A stretch of DNA of 64,000 nt from the NCBI RefSeq assembly GCF_963678635.1, contig NC_087067.1, positions 53,252,233 through 53,316,232 on the forward strand, in the 5' to 3' direction. Under the pieces are notes generated by a model. It was given only the letters and a program-made list of their open reading frames with translations, was not told where the DNA came from and searched no databases. This DNA is from Symsagittifera roscoffensis (Eukaryota; Xenacoelomorpha; Acoela; Convolutidae). Shown in pieces: positions 41,675-52,379 of the stretch. The position numbers were made by a program, and so were the translations under genes. How positions within the stretch are numbered: the first letter of the stretch is position 1; each line of letters opens with the position of its first letter.

Positions 41675-41863
41675 TAGGACTCTCTTAAGTTCTGCCTTCA
41701 CGAGTTAGGATTGAGTCGTTCGCAGGTGCTCGTCTGAGGGTACACAAATCTGCGGTAATCATCGATCTCACCTCGGCGAGAGTCGGAAGGTGTAACTCTA
41801 ACGAGCTACATCTACTAAAGAACTACTCTGACCCCGTGAGGGGAAAGGGTCTGTGGGTAAGTT

Positions 41864-44620
41864 GTGTTTGCAACTCAGACCTCCCGCAGTAGTCCAAATT
41901 TAGCACCCAAAATTATTGGCAGAAAAGCGACCGCCACAGCGGCCGTAAGTGACCCCCAAGAGAAGTCGAGTAACAGCGACTCAAGCATGTGCAGTCTTTG
42001 TGGCGGGGGGCCGTTCAAAGGGGCGAGGGGGATGGGGCAGCATATGAAGCGTGCCCACCCAGTAGAGTATTGCGAAATTAAAGAGCCCTCTACTGTCCGA
42101 TCCAAAGCGCGATGGACAGTTGAGGAAATGGCTTTGGTGATCAATGAAATGAATAAATTGGAGGAAAATCTCAGTATGGCGGAGCAAAATCGCCGACTAG
42201 CATTATTATTTTGTGGAAGGACTGCTGAAAAATTTTAAGGCTTAAGGCAAAAGCCAATGTTCATTCAACTGTTGAACCAAATGAGCGCAGTCGAAGAGGA
42301 AATAGATACACCAACTGCGTCGATGCCTAGAGTTGATAGCAAGAGCATCATGGCATCAGACATTGATAGGTCCCTTCTGTTTCAATGTCCGGAGAAAAAT
42401 TCCGAGGAAATGAATAGCGAGGAGTTGAAGCTTTTCATTGAAAGAGAATGGAAAGAGTGGCTGAAAAAGCTACCGAAAAAGAAGGTGGTCCCTAGAAAAA
42501 GCAGTAAGGTGACGGCTGGCTTAAAAGCGCGCAAGTTAAGAAGACATCAATACGCACGAATACAATCGATGTTCTTCAAGGATCGGAGTCAAGCGGCAAA
42601 AAGTTGTATCGATGGCAGTTGGAAAAGCATCGGTAAACCGAAAACTCCTATAGACACATCGGTTTTCCTAAACACCTGGAAGGTTTTAGTAGAAACGCCA
42701 GGAACCACCCCTGAGGCTATCAGAGGGGATGGCCAAGTCACACCATTTGAACAAGCTGAGGTTGTGAAAGCGCTGAAAAGCATGAGTGAGAGTGCAAGCG
42801 GTCCAGACGGCATTGCGGTAAAGGAATTAAAGAGAATACCGGCAAATGTTTTACTTGCACACTTCACTCTATGGATGTGGGCGGAGTACCTTCCTGATGA
42901 TCTGTTAAAAGGGAGAACTGTGTTCATCCCTAAAGAAGAGGGCACTCAAGACCCGCTCAAATTCAGACCGATAACTATTGCGAGCACTATTACGAGATGT
43001 CTGCATAAGATCCAAGCAGACAGAATCAAAATCATGGCAAAGGATAACCCAAGGCAAAAAGGCTTCAAGAGAGGCGACGGTACAGCCGAAAACCTGGCGA
43101 TCCTACAATGTGCGATATCTGAGTGTAAAAGAGAGTCGAGAAGTCTCAAAATAGCATTGGTTGACGTAGCGAAGGCGTTCGATAGCGTATCGCATGCAGC
43201 CATTGCAGAATCGGCACTAAAAGCTGAAGTTGATCCTAAGCTGATTCGGTTTGTGATGAACGGGTACGCCCGCCAAAATGCTGAGCTTGTTTATGAAGGA
43301 GACACTTTGAGTGTGAAGCCAGCACGAGGAGTTCGGCAAGGAGATCCCCTATCGCCGGTACTCTTTAATCTAGTTATGGATCAAGCATTGGAAAAGCTCC
43401 CAGCAACATCTGGTGTTAGAATAAATTCTGCGAGAGTAAACTATTTAGCGTACGCAGATGATGTTGTTTTATTGGCTGAAACAGAAGTCGGTCTTCAGCA
43501 CTCTATCAAAGTGTTTGAGGAAAACCTCAAACAGGCAGGACTTGAAGTGAATCAAGGAAAATGTGCGACGATCGACTTCGCAAGTGTCCCGAATGATAAA
43601 ACCATAGTCGTTAGAACAAGGAAACCCTATCAGTGCTCCAAAGGCAATCTGCCGGCGATGAATGTGTCGGAGTTCTACAAGTACCTCGGTGTAGAGTTAG
43701 GGGCTAGTGGAACCCGCATCACATGCATCAAAAGGCTAGAAGAGAAAATAATGGCCCTTAGAAAAGCACCGCTGAAACCCCAGCAGCGACTCTGGATCTT
43801 AAAAACTCACCTGATCCCAGGACTCTACCACCAACTCACCTTGGGAACAGTGAGCAAGGATGTTTTGAGCGGCATGGATAGAGTGCTTAGAAGAACTGTA
43901 AGGAGTTTCCTTCATTGGCCAAAAGACACGCCCATGGAAATGTTCCATGCGGCGGAAGATGCAGGAGGACTTGGCATACCCTTACTGCAAGTGTGTATCC
44001 CCATTCTGAAAGAACAGAGAATGGTGAAAATTCTAAACTCAAGTGACGAGTTAATGGGCGACGTGGCAAAAACCTCATTTTTCAAGAACCAAATGAGAAT
44101 GATCGGAAAGTTACGAGGCAAGATTAACGGAGGGATGCCTAAAAACAAGCAAGAGACCAAAGAAACCCTAAAAATGGCTCTCCATGAAAAACTGGATGGA
44201 AAGGGATTGAAGACAATCTCTCTGTGCGGAGGACACTCTGTACTAACCAATGGCACCCTCCTTATGAATGGCAAAACTTTCATCAATGTGTTGAAAATCA
44301 GAGGAAACCTAATAGCAACTAAAGCCAGGATGGCTCGATGGCATAAAGGATTAGACACCTCCTGTGATAGTTGTGGAAGGAGGGAAACCTTAGGGCACAT
44401 TTTGCAAGTATGTCCTCGAAGCTGGGGCGAAAGAATAAAAAGGCACGATCAGATAAGCGCATTCGTTGCAAAGAAAGCCAAGAGTAAGGGCTTCAGGATA
44501 TGGGAGGAGCCCATAATCAAGACTGTCATGGGGATTCGAAAGCCAGATTTGGTTATTGTACAAGACAGCACTGCACTTGTCCTTGACACCATCATTTGCA
44601 GTGATAACGCGGACCTCTAG
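41864..44620 (+). pseudogene. R2 polyprotein, family A1, nearly intact frame
   Basis: The best-preserved R2 protein of the window, about 919 codons in one frame with a single TAA at 42,236 (a K position in the Myb region). Order: C2H2 finger CSLCGGGPFKGARGMGQHM..H near 41,990; Myb-like WTVEEMALVINEMNKLEENL..NRRLALLFCGRTAEKF; then, counting from 42,257, KLRRHQYARIQSMFF near residue 94; RT motif A with D303; RGVRQGDPLSPVLFNL; YADD at 399-402; knuckle C703, C706, H714, C719; and RLE D764 and D777 in RKPD..LDTII. It ends at TAG 44,618 through a frameshift (one base gained or two lost at CTCTAGTGTAAAC), cutting off the RLE tail. No ATG precedes the finger in frame; the open frame starts at a GTG. 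Confidence 0.9.
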
Positions 44621-46628
44621 TGTAAACAAGCAAAAAGTCGATTATTACAATACCAGAGAAGTAAGAGAATGGGTTTTGGCAGAGTCGGCTTGCAATGAAG
44701 TTAGGTTTAGCAGCATTGCAACTACGTGGAGAGGAGCAATGGCAAAGGAAACAGCAGAAATACTGCACCGAATAGGAATAACAGCCGGTGACAGACAACT
44801 AATGATTGTGAAAGTCCTAGAGGGGAATGTGCGCACTAAAGAGAATACCGGCAAATGTTTACTTGCACACTTCACTCTATGGATGTGGGCGGAGTACCTT
44901 CCTGATGATCTGTTAAAAGGGAGAACTGTGTTCATCCCTAAAGAAGAGGGCACTCAAGACCCGCTCAAATTCAGACCGATAACTATTGCGAGCACTATTA
45001 CGAGATGTCTGCATAAGATCCAAGCAGACAGAATCAAAATCATGGCAAAGGATAACCCAAGGCAAAAAGGCTTCAAGAGAGGCGACGGTACAGCCGAAAA
45101 CCTGGCGATCCTACAATGTGCGATATCTGAGTGTAAAAGAGAGTCGAGAAGTCTCAAAATAGCATTGGTTGACGTAGCGAAGGCGTTCGATAGCGTATCG
45201 CATGCAGCCATTGCAGAATCGGCACTAAAAGCTGAAGTTGATCCTAAGCTGATTCGGTTTGTGATGAACGGGTACGCCCGCCAAAATGCTGAGCTTGTTT
45301 ATGAAGGAGACACTTTGAGTGTGAAGCCAGCACGAGGAGTTCGGCAAGGAGATCCCCTATCGCCGGTACTCTTTAATCTAGTTATGGATCAAGCATTGGA
45401 AAAGCTCCCAGCAACATCTGGTGTTAGAATAAATTCTGCGAGAGTAAACTATTTAGCGTACGCAGATGATGTTGTTTTATTGGCTGAAACAGAAGTCGGT
45501 CTTCAGCACTCTATCAAAGTGTTTGAGGAAAACCTCAAACAGGCAGGACTTGAAGTGAATCAAGGAAAATGTGCGACGATCGACTTCGCAAGTGTCCCGA
45601 AAGATAAAACCATAGTCGTTAGAACAAGGAAACCCTATCAGTGCTCCAAAGGCAATCTGCCGGCGATGAATGTGTCGGAGTTCTACAAGTACCTCGGTGT
45701 AGAGTTAGGGGCTAGTGGAACCCGCATCACATGCATCAAAAGGCTAGAAGAGAAAATAATGGCCCTTAGAAAAGCACCGCTGAAACCCCAGCAGCGACTC
45801 TGGATCTTAAAAACTCACCTGATCCCAGGACTCTACCACCAACTCACCTTGGGAACAGTGAGCAAGGATGTTTTGAGCGGCATGGATAGAGTGCTTAGAA
45901 GAACTGTAAGGAGTTTCCTTCATTGGCCAAAAGACACGCCCATGGAAATGTTCCATGCGGCGGAAGATGCAGGAGGACTTGGCATACCCTTACTGCAAGT
46001 GTGTATCCCCATTCTGAAAGAACAGAGAATGGTGAAAATTCTAAACTCAAGTGACGAGTTAATGGGCGACGTGGCAAAAACCTCATTTTTCAAGAACCAA
46101 ATGAGAATGATCGGAAAGTTACGAGGCAAGATTAACGGAGGGATGCCTAAAAACAAGCAAGAGACCAAAGAAACCCTAAAAATGGCTCTCCATGAAAAAC
46201 TGGATGGAAAGGGATTGAAGACAATCTCTCTGTGCGGAGGACACTCTGTACTAACCAATGGCACCCTCCTTATGAATGGCAAAACTTTCATCAATGTGTT
46301 GAAAATCAGAGGAAACCTAATAGCAACTAAAGCCAGGATGGCTCGATGGCATAAAGGATTAGACACCTCCTGTGATAGTTGTGGAAGGAGGGAAACCTTA
46401 GGGCACATTTTGCAAGTATGTCCTCGAAGCTGGGGCGAAAGAATAAAAAGGCACGATCAGATAAGCGCATTCGTCGCAAAGAAAGCCAAGAGTAAGGGCT
46501 TCAGGATATGGGAGGAGCCCATAATCAAGACTGTCATGGGGATTCGAAAGCCAGATTTGGTTATTGTACAAGACAGCACTGCACTTGTCCTTGACACCAT
46601 CATTTGCAGTGATAACGCGGACCTCTAG
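44556..46628 (+). CDS. 690-residue head-to-tail fused R2 ORF
   Basis: Starts out of frame in the endonuclease, enters the correct frame at VNKQKVDYYNTREVREWV, runs through the RLE tail (TWRGAMAKETAEILHRIG) to EGNVRT, crosses the duplication junction in frame (KENTGKCLLAHFTLW) and continues through complete RT motifs A, B and C (YADDVVLLAE), thumb, the CCHC knuckle and RKPD..LDTII to the shared TAG. The one-T loss just after the junction is what keeps the two halves in frame. The product would have RT and the RLE core with an RLE tail in front, but no finger or Myb. No promoter is evident. Confidence 0.6.
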   Translation: MYKTALHLSLTPSFAVITRTSSVNKQKVDYYNTREVREWVLAESACNEVRFSSIATTWRGAMAKETAEILHRIGITAGDRQLMIVKVLEGNVRTKENTGKCLLAHFTLWMWAEYLPDDLLKGRTVFIPKEEGTQDPLKFRPITIASTITRCLHKIQADRIKIMAKDNPRQKGFKRGDGTAENLAILQCAISECKRESRSLKIALVDVAKAFDSVSHAAIAESALKAEVDPKLIRFVMNGYARQNAELVYEGDTLSVKPARGVRQGDPLSPVLFNLVMDQALEKLPATSGVRINSARVNYLAYADDVVLLAETEVGLQHSIKVFEENLKQAGLEVNQGKCATIDFASVPKDKTIVVRTRKPYQCSKGNLPAMNVSEFYKYLGVELGASGTRITCIKRLEEKIMALRKAPLKPQQRLWILKTHLIPGLYHQLTLGTVSKDVLSGMDRVLRRTVRSFLHWPKDTPMEMFHAAEDAGGLGIPLLQVCIPILKEQRMVKILNSSDELMGDVAKTSFFKNQMRMIGKLRGKINGGMPKNKQETKETLKMALHEKLDGKGLKTISLCGGHSVLTNGTLLMNGKTFINVLKIRGNLIATKARMARWHKGLDTSCDSCGRRETLGHILQVCPRSWGERIKRHDQISAFVAKKAKSKGFRIWEEPIIKTVMGIRKPDLVIVQDSTALVLDTIICSDNADL

Positions 46629-48600
46629 TGTAAACAAGCAAAAAGTCGATTATTACAATATCAGAGAAGTAAGAAAATGGGTTTTGGCAGAGTCGGCTTG
46701 CAATGAAGTTAGGTTTAGCAGCATTGCAACTACGTGGAGAGGAGCAATGGCAAAGGAAACAGCAGAAATACTGCACCGAATAGGAATAACAGCCGGTGAC
46801 AGACAACTAATGATTGTGAAAGTCCTAGAGGGGAATGTGCGCACTAAAGAGAATACCGGCAAATGTTTACTTGCACACTTCACTCTATGGATGTGGGCGG
46901 AGTACCTTCCTGATGATCTGTTAAAAGGGAGAACTGTGTTCATCCCTAAAGAAGAGGGCACTCAAGACCCGCTCAAATTCAGACCGATAACTATTGCGAG
47001 CACTATTACGAGATGTCTGCATAAGATCCAAGCAGACAGAATCAAAATCATGGCAAAGGATAACCCAAGGCAAAAAGGCTTCAAGAGAGGCGACGGTACA
47101 GCCGAAAACCTGGCGATCCTACAATGTGCGATATCTGAGTGTAAAAGAGAGTCGAGAAGTCTCAAAATAGCATTGGTTGACGTAGCGAAGGCGTTCGATA
47201 GCGTATCGCATGCAGCCATTGCAGAATCGGCACTAAAAGCTGAAGTTGATCCTAAGCTGATTCGGTTTGTGATGAACGGGTACGCCCGCCAAAATGCTGA
47301 GCTTGTTTATGAAGGAGACACTTTGAGTGTGAAGCCAGCACGAGGAGTTCGGCAAGGAGATCCCCTATCGCCGGTACTCTTTAATCTAGTTATGGATCAA
47401 GCATTGGAAAAGCTCCCAGCAACATCTGGTGTTAGAATAAATTCTGCGAGAGTAAACTATTTAGCGTACGCAGATGATGTTGTTTTATTGGCTGAAACAG
47501 AAGTCGGTCTTCAGCACTCTATCAAAGTGTTTGAGGAAAATCTCAAACAGGCAGGACTTGAAGTGAATCAAGGAAAATGTGCGACGATCGACTTCGCAAG
47601 TGTCCCGAAAGATAAAACCATAGTCGTTAGAACAAGGAAACCCTATCAGTGCTCCAAAGGCAATCTGCCGGCGATGAATGTGTCGGAGTTCTACAAGTAC
47701 CTCGGTGTAGAGTTAGGGGCTAGTGGAACCCGCATCACATGCATCAAAAGGCTAGAAGAGAAAATAATGGCCCTTAGAAAAGCACCGCTGAAACCCCAGC
47801 AGCGACTCTGGATCTTAAAAACTCACCTGATCCCAGGACTCTACCACCAACTCACCTTGGGAACAGTGAGCAAGGATGTTTTGAGCGGCATGGATAGAGT
47901 GCTTAGAAGAACTGTAAGGAGTTTCCTTCATTGGCCAAAAGACACGCCCATGGAAATGTTCCATGCGGCGGAAGATGCAGGAGGACTTGGCATACCCTTA
48001 CTGCAAGTGTGTATCCCCATTCTGAAAGAACAGAGAATGGTGAAAATTCTAAACTCAAGTGACGAGTTAATGGGCGACGTGGCAAAAACCTCATTTTTCA
48101 AGAACCAAATGAGAATGATCGGAAAGTTACGAGGCAAGATTAACGGAGGGATGCCTAAAAACAAGCAAGAGACCAAAGAAACCCTAAAAATCGCTCTCCA
48201 TGAAAAACTGGATGGAAAGGGATTGAAGACAACCTCTCTGTGCGGAGGACACTCTGTACTAACCAATGGCACCCTCCTTATGAATGGCAAAACTTTCATC
48301 AATGTGTTGAAAATCAGAGGAAACCTAATAGCAACTAAAGCCAGGATGGCTCGATGGCATAAAGGATTAGACACCTCCTGTGATAGTTGTGGAAGGAGGG
48401 AAACCTTAGGGCACATTTTGCAAGTATGTCCTCGAAGCTGGGGCGAAAGAATAAAAAGGCACGATCAGATAAGCGCATTCGTTGCAAAGAAAGCCAAGAG
48501 TAAGGGCTTCAGGATATGGGAGGAGCCCATAATCAAGACTGTCATGGGGATTCGAGGCAGATTTGGTTATTGCAAAAGACAGCACTGCACTTGTCCTTGA
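46564..48600 (+). CDS. 678-residue head-to-tail fused R2 ORF, second copy
   Basis: Same structure as the 690-residue ORF. RT motifs A, B and C and the CCHC knuckle are intact. It ends differently because two bases are missing at about 48,556 (ATTCGAGGCAG against ATTCGAAAGCCAG), so RKPDL becomes RGRFGYCKRQ and the endonuclease active site is lost. Unit 3 therefore decayed separately from unit 2 after the triplication. Confidence 0.6.
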   Translation: MYKTALHLSLTPSFAVITRTSSVNKQKVDYYNIREVRKWVLAESACNEVRFSSIATTWRGAMAKETAEILHRIGITAGDRQLMIVKVLEGNVRTKENTGKCLLAHFTLWMWAEYLPDDLLKGRTVFIPKEEGTQDPLKFRPITIASTITRCLHKIQADRIKIMAKDNPRQKGFKRGDGTAENLAILQCAISECKRESRSLKIALVDVAKAFDSVSHAAIAESALKAEVDPKLIRFVMNGYARQNAELVYEGDTLSVKPARGVRQGDPLSPVLFNLVMDQALEKLPATSGVRINSARVNYLAYADDVVLLAETEVGLQHSIKVFEENLKQAGLEVNQGKCATIDFASVPKDKTIVVRTRKPYQCSKGNLPAMNVSEFYKYLGVELGASGTRITCIKRLEEKIMALRKAPLKPQQRLWILKTHLIPGLYHQLTLGTVSKDVLSGMDRVLRRTVRSFLHWPKDTPMEMFHAAEDAGGLGIPLLQVCIPILKEQRMVKILNSSDELMGDVAKTSFFKNQMRMIGKLRGKINGGMPKNKQETKETLKIALHEKLDGKGLKTTSLCGGHSVLTNGTLLMNGKTFINVLKIRGNLIATKARMARWHKGLDTSCDSCGRRETLGHILQVCPRSWGERIKRHDQISAFVAKKAKSKGFRIWEEPIIKTVMGIRGRFGYCKRQHCTCP

Positions 48601-48917
48601 CACCATCATTTGCAGTGATAACGCGGACCTCTAGTGTAAACAAGCAAAAAGTCGATTATTACAATACCAGAGAAGTAAGAGAATGGGTTTTGGCAGAGTC
48701 GGCTTGCAATGAAGTTAGGTTTAGCAGCATTGCAACTACGTGGAGAGGAGCAATGGCAAAGGAAACAGCAGAAATACTGCACCGAATAGGAATAACAGCC
48801 GGTGACAGACAACTAATGATTGTGAAAGTCCTAGAGGGGAATGTGCGCACCCTCCAACAGTGGAAACGCAGTGCATTTTCTGTTCATGCAGAGGTCAATT
48901 ATGAAGAAGGCCAGTGA
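48601..48917 (+). pseudogene. R2 endonuclease tail, end of family A1
   Basis: The third copy of the RLE tail (KVDYYNTREVREWVLAESAC) reads on past VRT into LQQWKRSAFSVHAEVNYEEG and its natural stop TGA at 48,915, showing how the uninterrupted A1 protein ended. It is out of frame with the preceding RKPD region. Confidence 0.75.
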
Positions 48918-48975
48918 AGGGAAACCATCTGGTCATCAGAAACTGTGAAAGAACTCTCTTGGAAAACTTGGGCTA

Positions 48976-48995
48976 GTATACCCCTCAATGTATAC
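48976..48995 (+). promoter_or_regulatory. Conserved 3' UTR hairpin, family A1
   Basis: GTATAC, loop CCCTCAAT, GTATAC after GGGCTA, 60 bases beyond the stop codon. Confidence 0.7.
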
Positions 48996-49184
48996 AAATC
49001 TCAGAATGAACTGTTTAGATTGTGTTGTATTGTGATGCATTTGAATTAATTAAGTCATACCTGATGCTGTATTTTTGTACATTTTCTGGGGCGATTTGTT
49101 ATTGTAAATGTATTCTATGTACCTTTATCTTTCTGAATTTAATTCTTCTGACAAAAAAAAAATTGTAACTGACTATCTTTTTTG

Positions 49185-52100
49185 TAAGCCCTGTCACAAG
49201 ACGGGGGCTCACAAGGGATCAAACTCAGAGGCAGGGACACACACGGGCGGGGAGGTGACCAGTTCACAGCCCGTCAGTTGCCACGTGACAGCCCCGAAAT
49301 GGTGTTGCGAGATTTGTGGGGGAGGACCTTACAAAGGTCCTTCAGGACTCACACAACACATGAGGTTGACACACCCTGACAAACACCACGCAGCCCAGAC
49401 CAGCAGAGTGGCAAGAACCAATCTCAGATGATCCCAGGAGGAAATAGCACTAGTCGCCAAGGTACTCCCTACAGTATAAGGCGGCTCACACAGAGAGGTG
49501 AACGTAGAGCTGGCCAAGCTCTTCCCTCACAGGACTGTCGAATCCTTCAAGGGCCTGAGGAAGAACCCAAAGTTCAAGCAACTGCTGGAACGATCAGACG
49601 AGACCGAGACAATCGTTCTAGATGAGGGAGATGGCGACCACCTGATAGCAGGGAATGAATCGAGACTACTGGCCAGTGAACCCCCCGTTGAGCTCCAAAG
49701 GATGACCTCAGAGAGTATCCGTCAGTTTGTCGAGCAAGAAGGGACGCAATGGCTTAGTACCCTGCCCAAGGAAGACAAGCCACCCTCCAGCAAGCCAAGG
49801 AAAAGACCTGCCCCTCCAAAGACGAAGAAAGCCCTCAGACGCCACCAGTACGCGAGGATGCAGACACTGTTCAAGAAAGACAGAGCACGAGCAGCTAGAG
49901 CAGCAATAGATGGCTCCTGGGAAACAATTGGGTCTGACGCTGGAATCAAGGACACGACAGGGTTCTTAGACGCTCGGCAAGCCCTGGTAGAGACGGAGGG
50001 GGACACTGTGGACATAGACTCCATCAGTGGGAAAGGATGGATATCTCCTATCTCAGAGGAAGAAGTGCTGACACAGCTCAGTCAGCTGAGTGATACAGTA
50101 GCAGGGCCAGACAGGATTCCCAGAAAGACCATGAGGGAGCTTAACCCCAAGACGCTGTTCACTCACTTCAACCTCTACGTGAAGGCAGAGTCTCTCCCAG
50201 AAGCTTTGTTAGAAGGGAGGACAGTGTTTGTTCCCGAAGAAGAGGGCACTTAGGACCCAATGGAGCACAGGCCAATTACCATTGCGAGCATCATCACAAG
50301 ATTGTTTCACAAATGTCTAGCAGAAAGATGCAGTGACTTAGACAACAACATCAGACAGAGGGGATTCAAGAAAGAAGACGGAACTGCCATCAACTCTGTA
50401 CTTCTGCAGACGATGTACACAGAAGCCAAAAGACAAAGACAGGGACTTAAGCTAGCTTTCATAGACGTGAAGAAGGCCTTTGACAGTGTGTCCCACAAGG
50501 CCATAGCAGAGGCAGCCCTTGATGCAGGCATGGACCCCAAAGTCCTCAGATACGTCATGAGAGGCTATCACAGACAGGGGACAAGACTAGAAGTCAATGG
50601 AACTTCCCGTGTGGTGAAGCCCAAGAGAGGAGTCCGGCAAGGAGACCCACTATCTCCTCTCCTGTTCAACCTAGTGGTGAACAGGGTGCTGAAGACCCTT
50701 CCAGACACATCAGGGGTGCTGATGGGAACGACACGGATCAACCACCTGGCCTAGACAGATGATGTGGTGCTAGTGGCGAAAACAAGATGTGGACTCCAGG
50801 ACCTGATTACGAGACTTGAGGAGGGACTATCAGGACGGGGTCTGCATCTCAACACCAAGAAGTGCGCCACTGTTGACATGGACACTGTACCCAGAGACAG
50901 ACAGATTGTAGTGAATGCCAATACGCAGTTCACCTTCCAATCTGGTTATCTGCCAGCGATGTCGGCCACGAGCTGGTACAAGTACTTGGGGGTCGAGACA
51001 GTGACTCGGGGTACACGCCTAACTTGCATTCAGAGGAGGGAGAAGAAGCTAGAGAGCCCGAAGAGAGTCCCTCTCAGGCCCCAACAGAGGCTGTGGGTCC
51101 TGAAGACATTCGTGATCCCGGGACTTTACCATCAACTGGTACTCACGAGGACGATAAAGAGTACTCTTCAGGGACTGGACCGGATCATCAGACGAACAGT
51201 GCGATCCCTTCTGAGGTGGCCCAAAGACGCACCAAAGCTGATGTTCCATGCCGGTGAAGACGATGGTGGACTTGGAGTTCCACAGCTCCGAGTTACCATT
51301 CCGATGCTCAGAGAGGCCAGGATCACTAGACCGATGAGTTCCGATGACCCAGTTGTCCTGGCAATGACGAGGACATGGCATTTCAAGACAGTGTTGAGGG
51401 AGATGGAGAGAGCACGTCCGGCTATTGGAGGGGTTACCCCGAGCAACAAGATGGAATCAATAACCCCCCAGGCAGACGCCCTCCATGCTACCCAAGATGG
51501 AAAGGGGCTCAGTAACACAAGGAAGTGTGCGGGCCACTCAGTCCTGACGAATGGAACACTCTTGATGACTGGCTCGACATCCATTGATGTGACGAAAATC
51601 AGAGGAAACCTTATTTCAACCAAGGGGCGAATCAATCCAGAGATGGCACAGTGGACAGGACGCATCCTGTGAGGCCTGTGGAAGAAGGGAGACGTTAGGC
51701 CACATACTCCAGGTGTGCCCTAGAAGCTGGGGGGTCAGAATCAAACGCCACGACAAGGTGGTCGACCTCACTGAGACTCTACTGCAGAGGAAAGGATTCA
51801 GTTCTCTGAAGGAGCCCATTATCAAGACGCGGGCTGGCATGAAGAAACCTGATCTGGCAATCTGGAAAGAAGGGAAGGCCTGGGTTCTGGATGGACTTGT
51901 CTGTAGTGACAACGCAGACCTAGATGCCCAATTCCAGGACAAATTCCAAAAGTATGAGCTGCCAGAGGTCACTGAGGACATAAAGGAAAGGACTGATGTG
52001 GACTCAGTGACATATGGTGCAATAATGCTAAACTGGAGAGGTGCGCTGGCCCCCAAGACAAGCTGCCTACTGAGAGAGCTGGGACTAAGAAGTTGGGACC

Positions 52101-52243
52101 TCCAACTTCTGATAGCCAGGACCCTAGAGGGAAGCTCCAGGACTTAGCACCAATGGAGAAGAAGCGGATTCACAGAATGGTCGAATCTCACCGATGAAGA
52201 TGACCTAGAGAACCAAAAGGATCTACGTCTCAGAAACTCGTAA
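49185..52243 (+). pseudogene. R2 polyprotein, family C copy 3
   Basis: CKPCHKTGAHKGSNSEAG, intact C2H2 finger (CCEICGGGPYKGPSGLTQHM), then TGA in the Myb W (CAGATGATCCCAGG) and TAA (CAGTATAAGGCGG). From 49,498 one frame runs to 51,672, interrupted only by TAG at 50,251 and TAG at 50,752 (the Y of YADD), both shared with copies 1 and 2. The third TAG and the TGA of copies 1 and 2 are CAG and CGA here, so copy 3 branched earlier. A 4-base insertion (GAATCAATCCAG) near 51,635 shifts the frame just before the CCHC knuckle. The remainder, 51,713-52,147, has KKPDLAIWKEGKAWVLDG and ends in the shared TAG for W. Confidence 0.85.
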
Positions 52244-52374
52244 AACTGAACTCCCACCTAGCATACGTATGCGAATCCTCAAACTTGTTTCTTTGATGTA
52301 TCTTGATGCACATTATTGTAATATTTTTTTATGTTATTTGGTATATCATCTGAATTCAAGTTTTGCGAAAAAAA
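49185..52374 (+). mobile_element. R2-clade element, family C copy 3
   Basis: Starts right after the A1 poly-A and a 28S-like GTAACTGACTATCTTTTTTG, like the C fragment at 41,371. Its 3' UTR hairpin has lost its loop: GCATAC and GTATGC abut at 52,261-52,272 (GCATACGTATGC). Ends in an A tract, then TATGACTCTCTT at 52,380, the start of array 2. Confidence 0.85.
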
Positions 52375-52379
52375 ATAAG

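Larger units (their letters stand above)
42828..48850 (+). repeat. 2,008-bp tandem triplication inside family A1
   Basis: Unit 1 42,828-44,836, unit 2 44,837-46,844, unit 3 46,845-48,850. Each runs from TAAAGAGAATACCGGCAAAT (before RT) to GGGAATGTGCGCAC (RLE tail). Units 2 and 3 share two marks absent from unit 1: one T fewer in GGCAAATGTTTACTT, and AAAGATAAA for AATGATAAA. Only a handful of other bases differ. The junction GCGCAC/TAAAGAG has little microhomology. Confidence 0.95.
41690..49162 (+). mobile_element. R2-clade element, family A1, with internal triplication
   Basis: Starts after GGACTCTCTTAAG with a single 5' stub (TTCTGCCTTCACGAGTTAGG) and shares the stem-loop and GCGGTAATCATCGATCTCAC with A2. 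The 3' UTR (48,918-49,162) ends in ten A. Removing two copies of the 2-kb repeat gives about 3.46 kb, a normal R2 length. The 28S-like GTAACTGACTATCTT follows. Confidence 0.9.
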
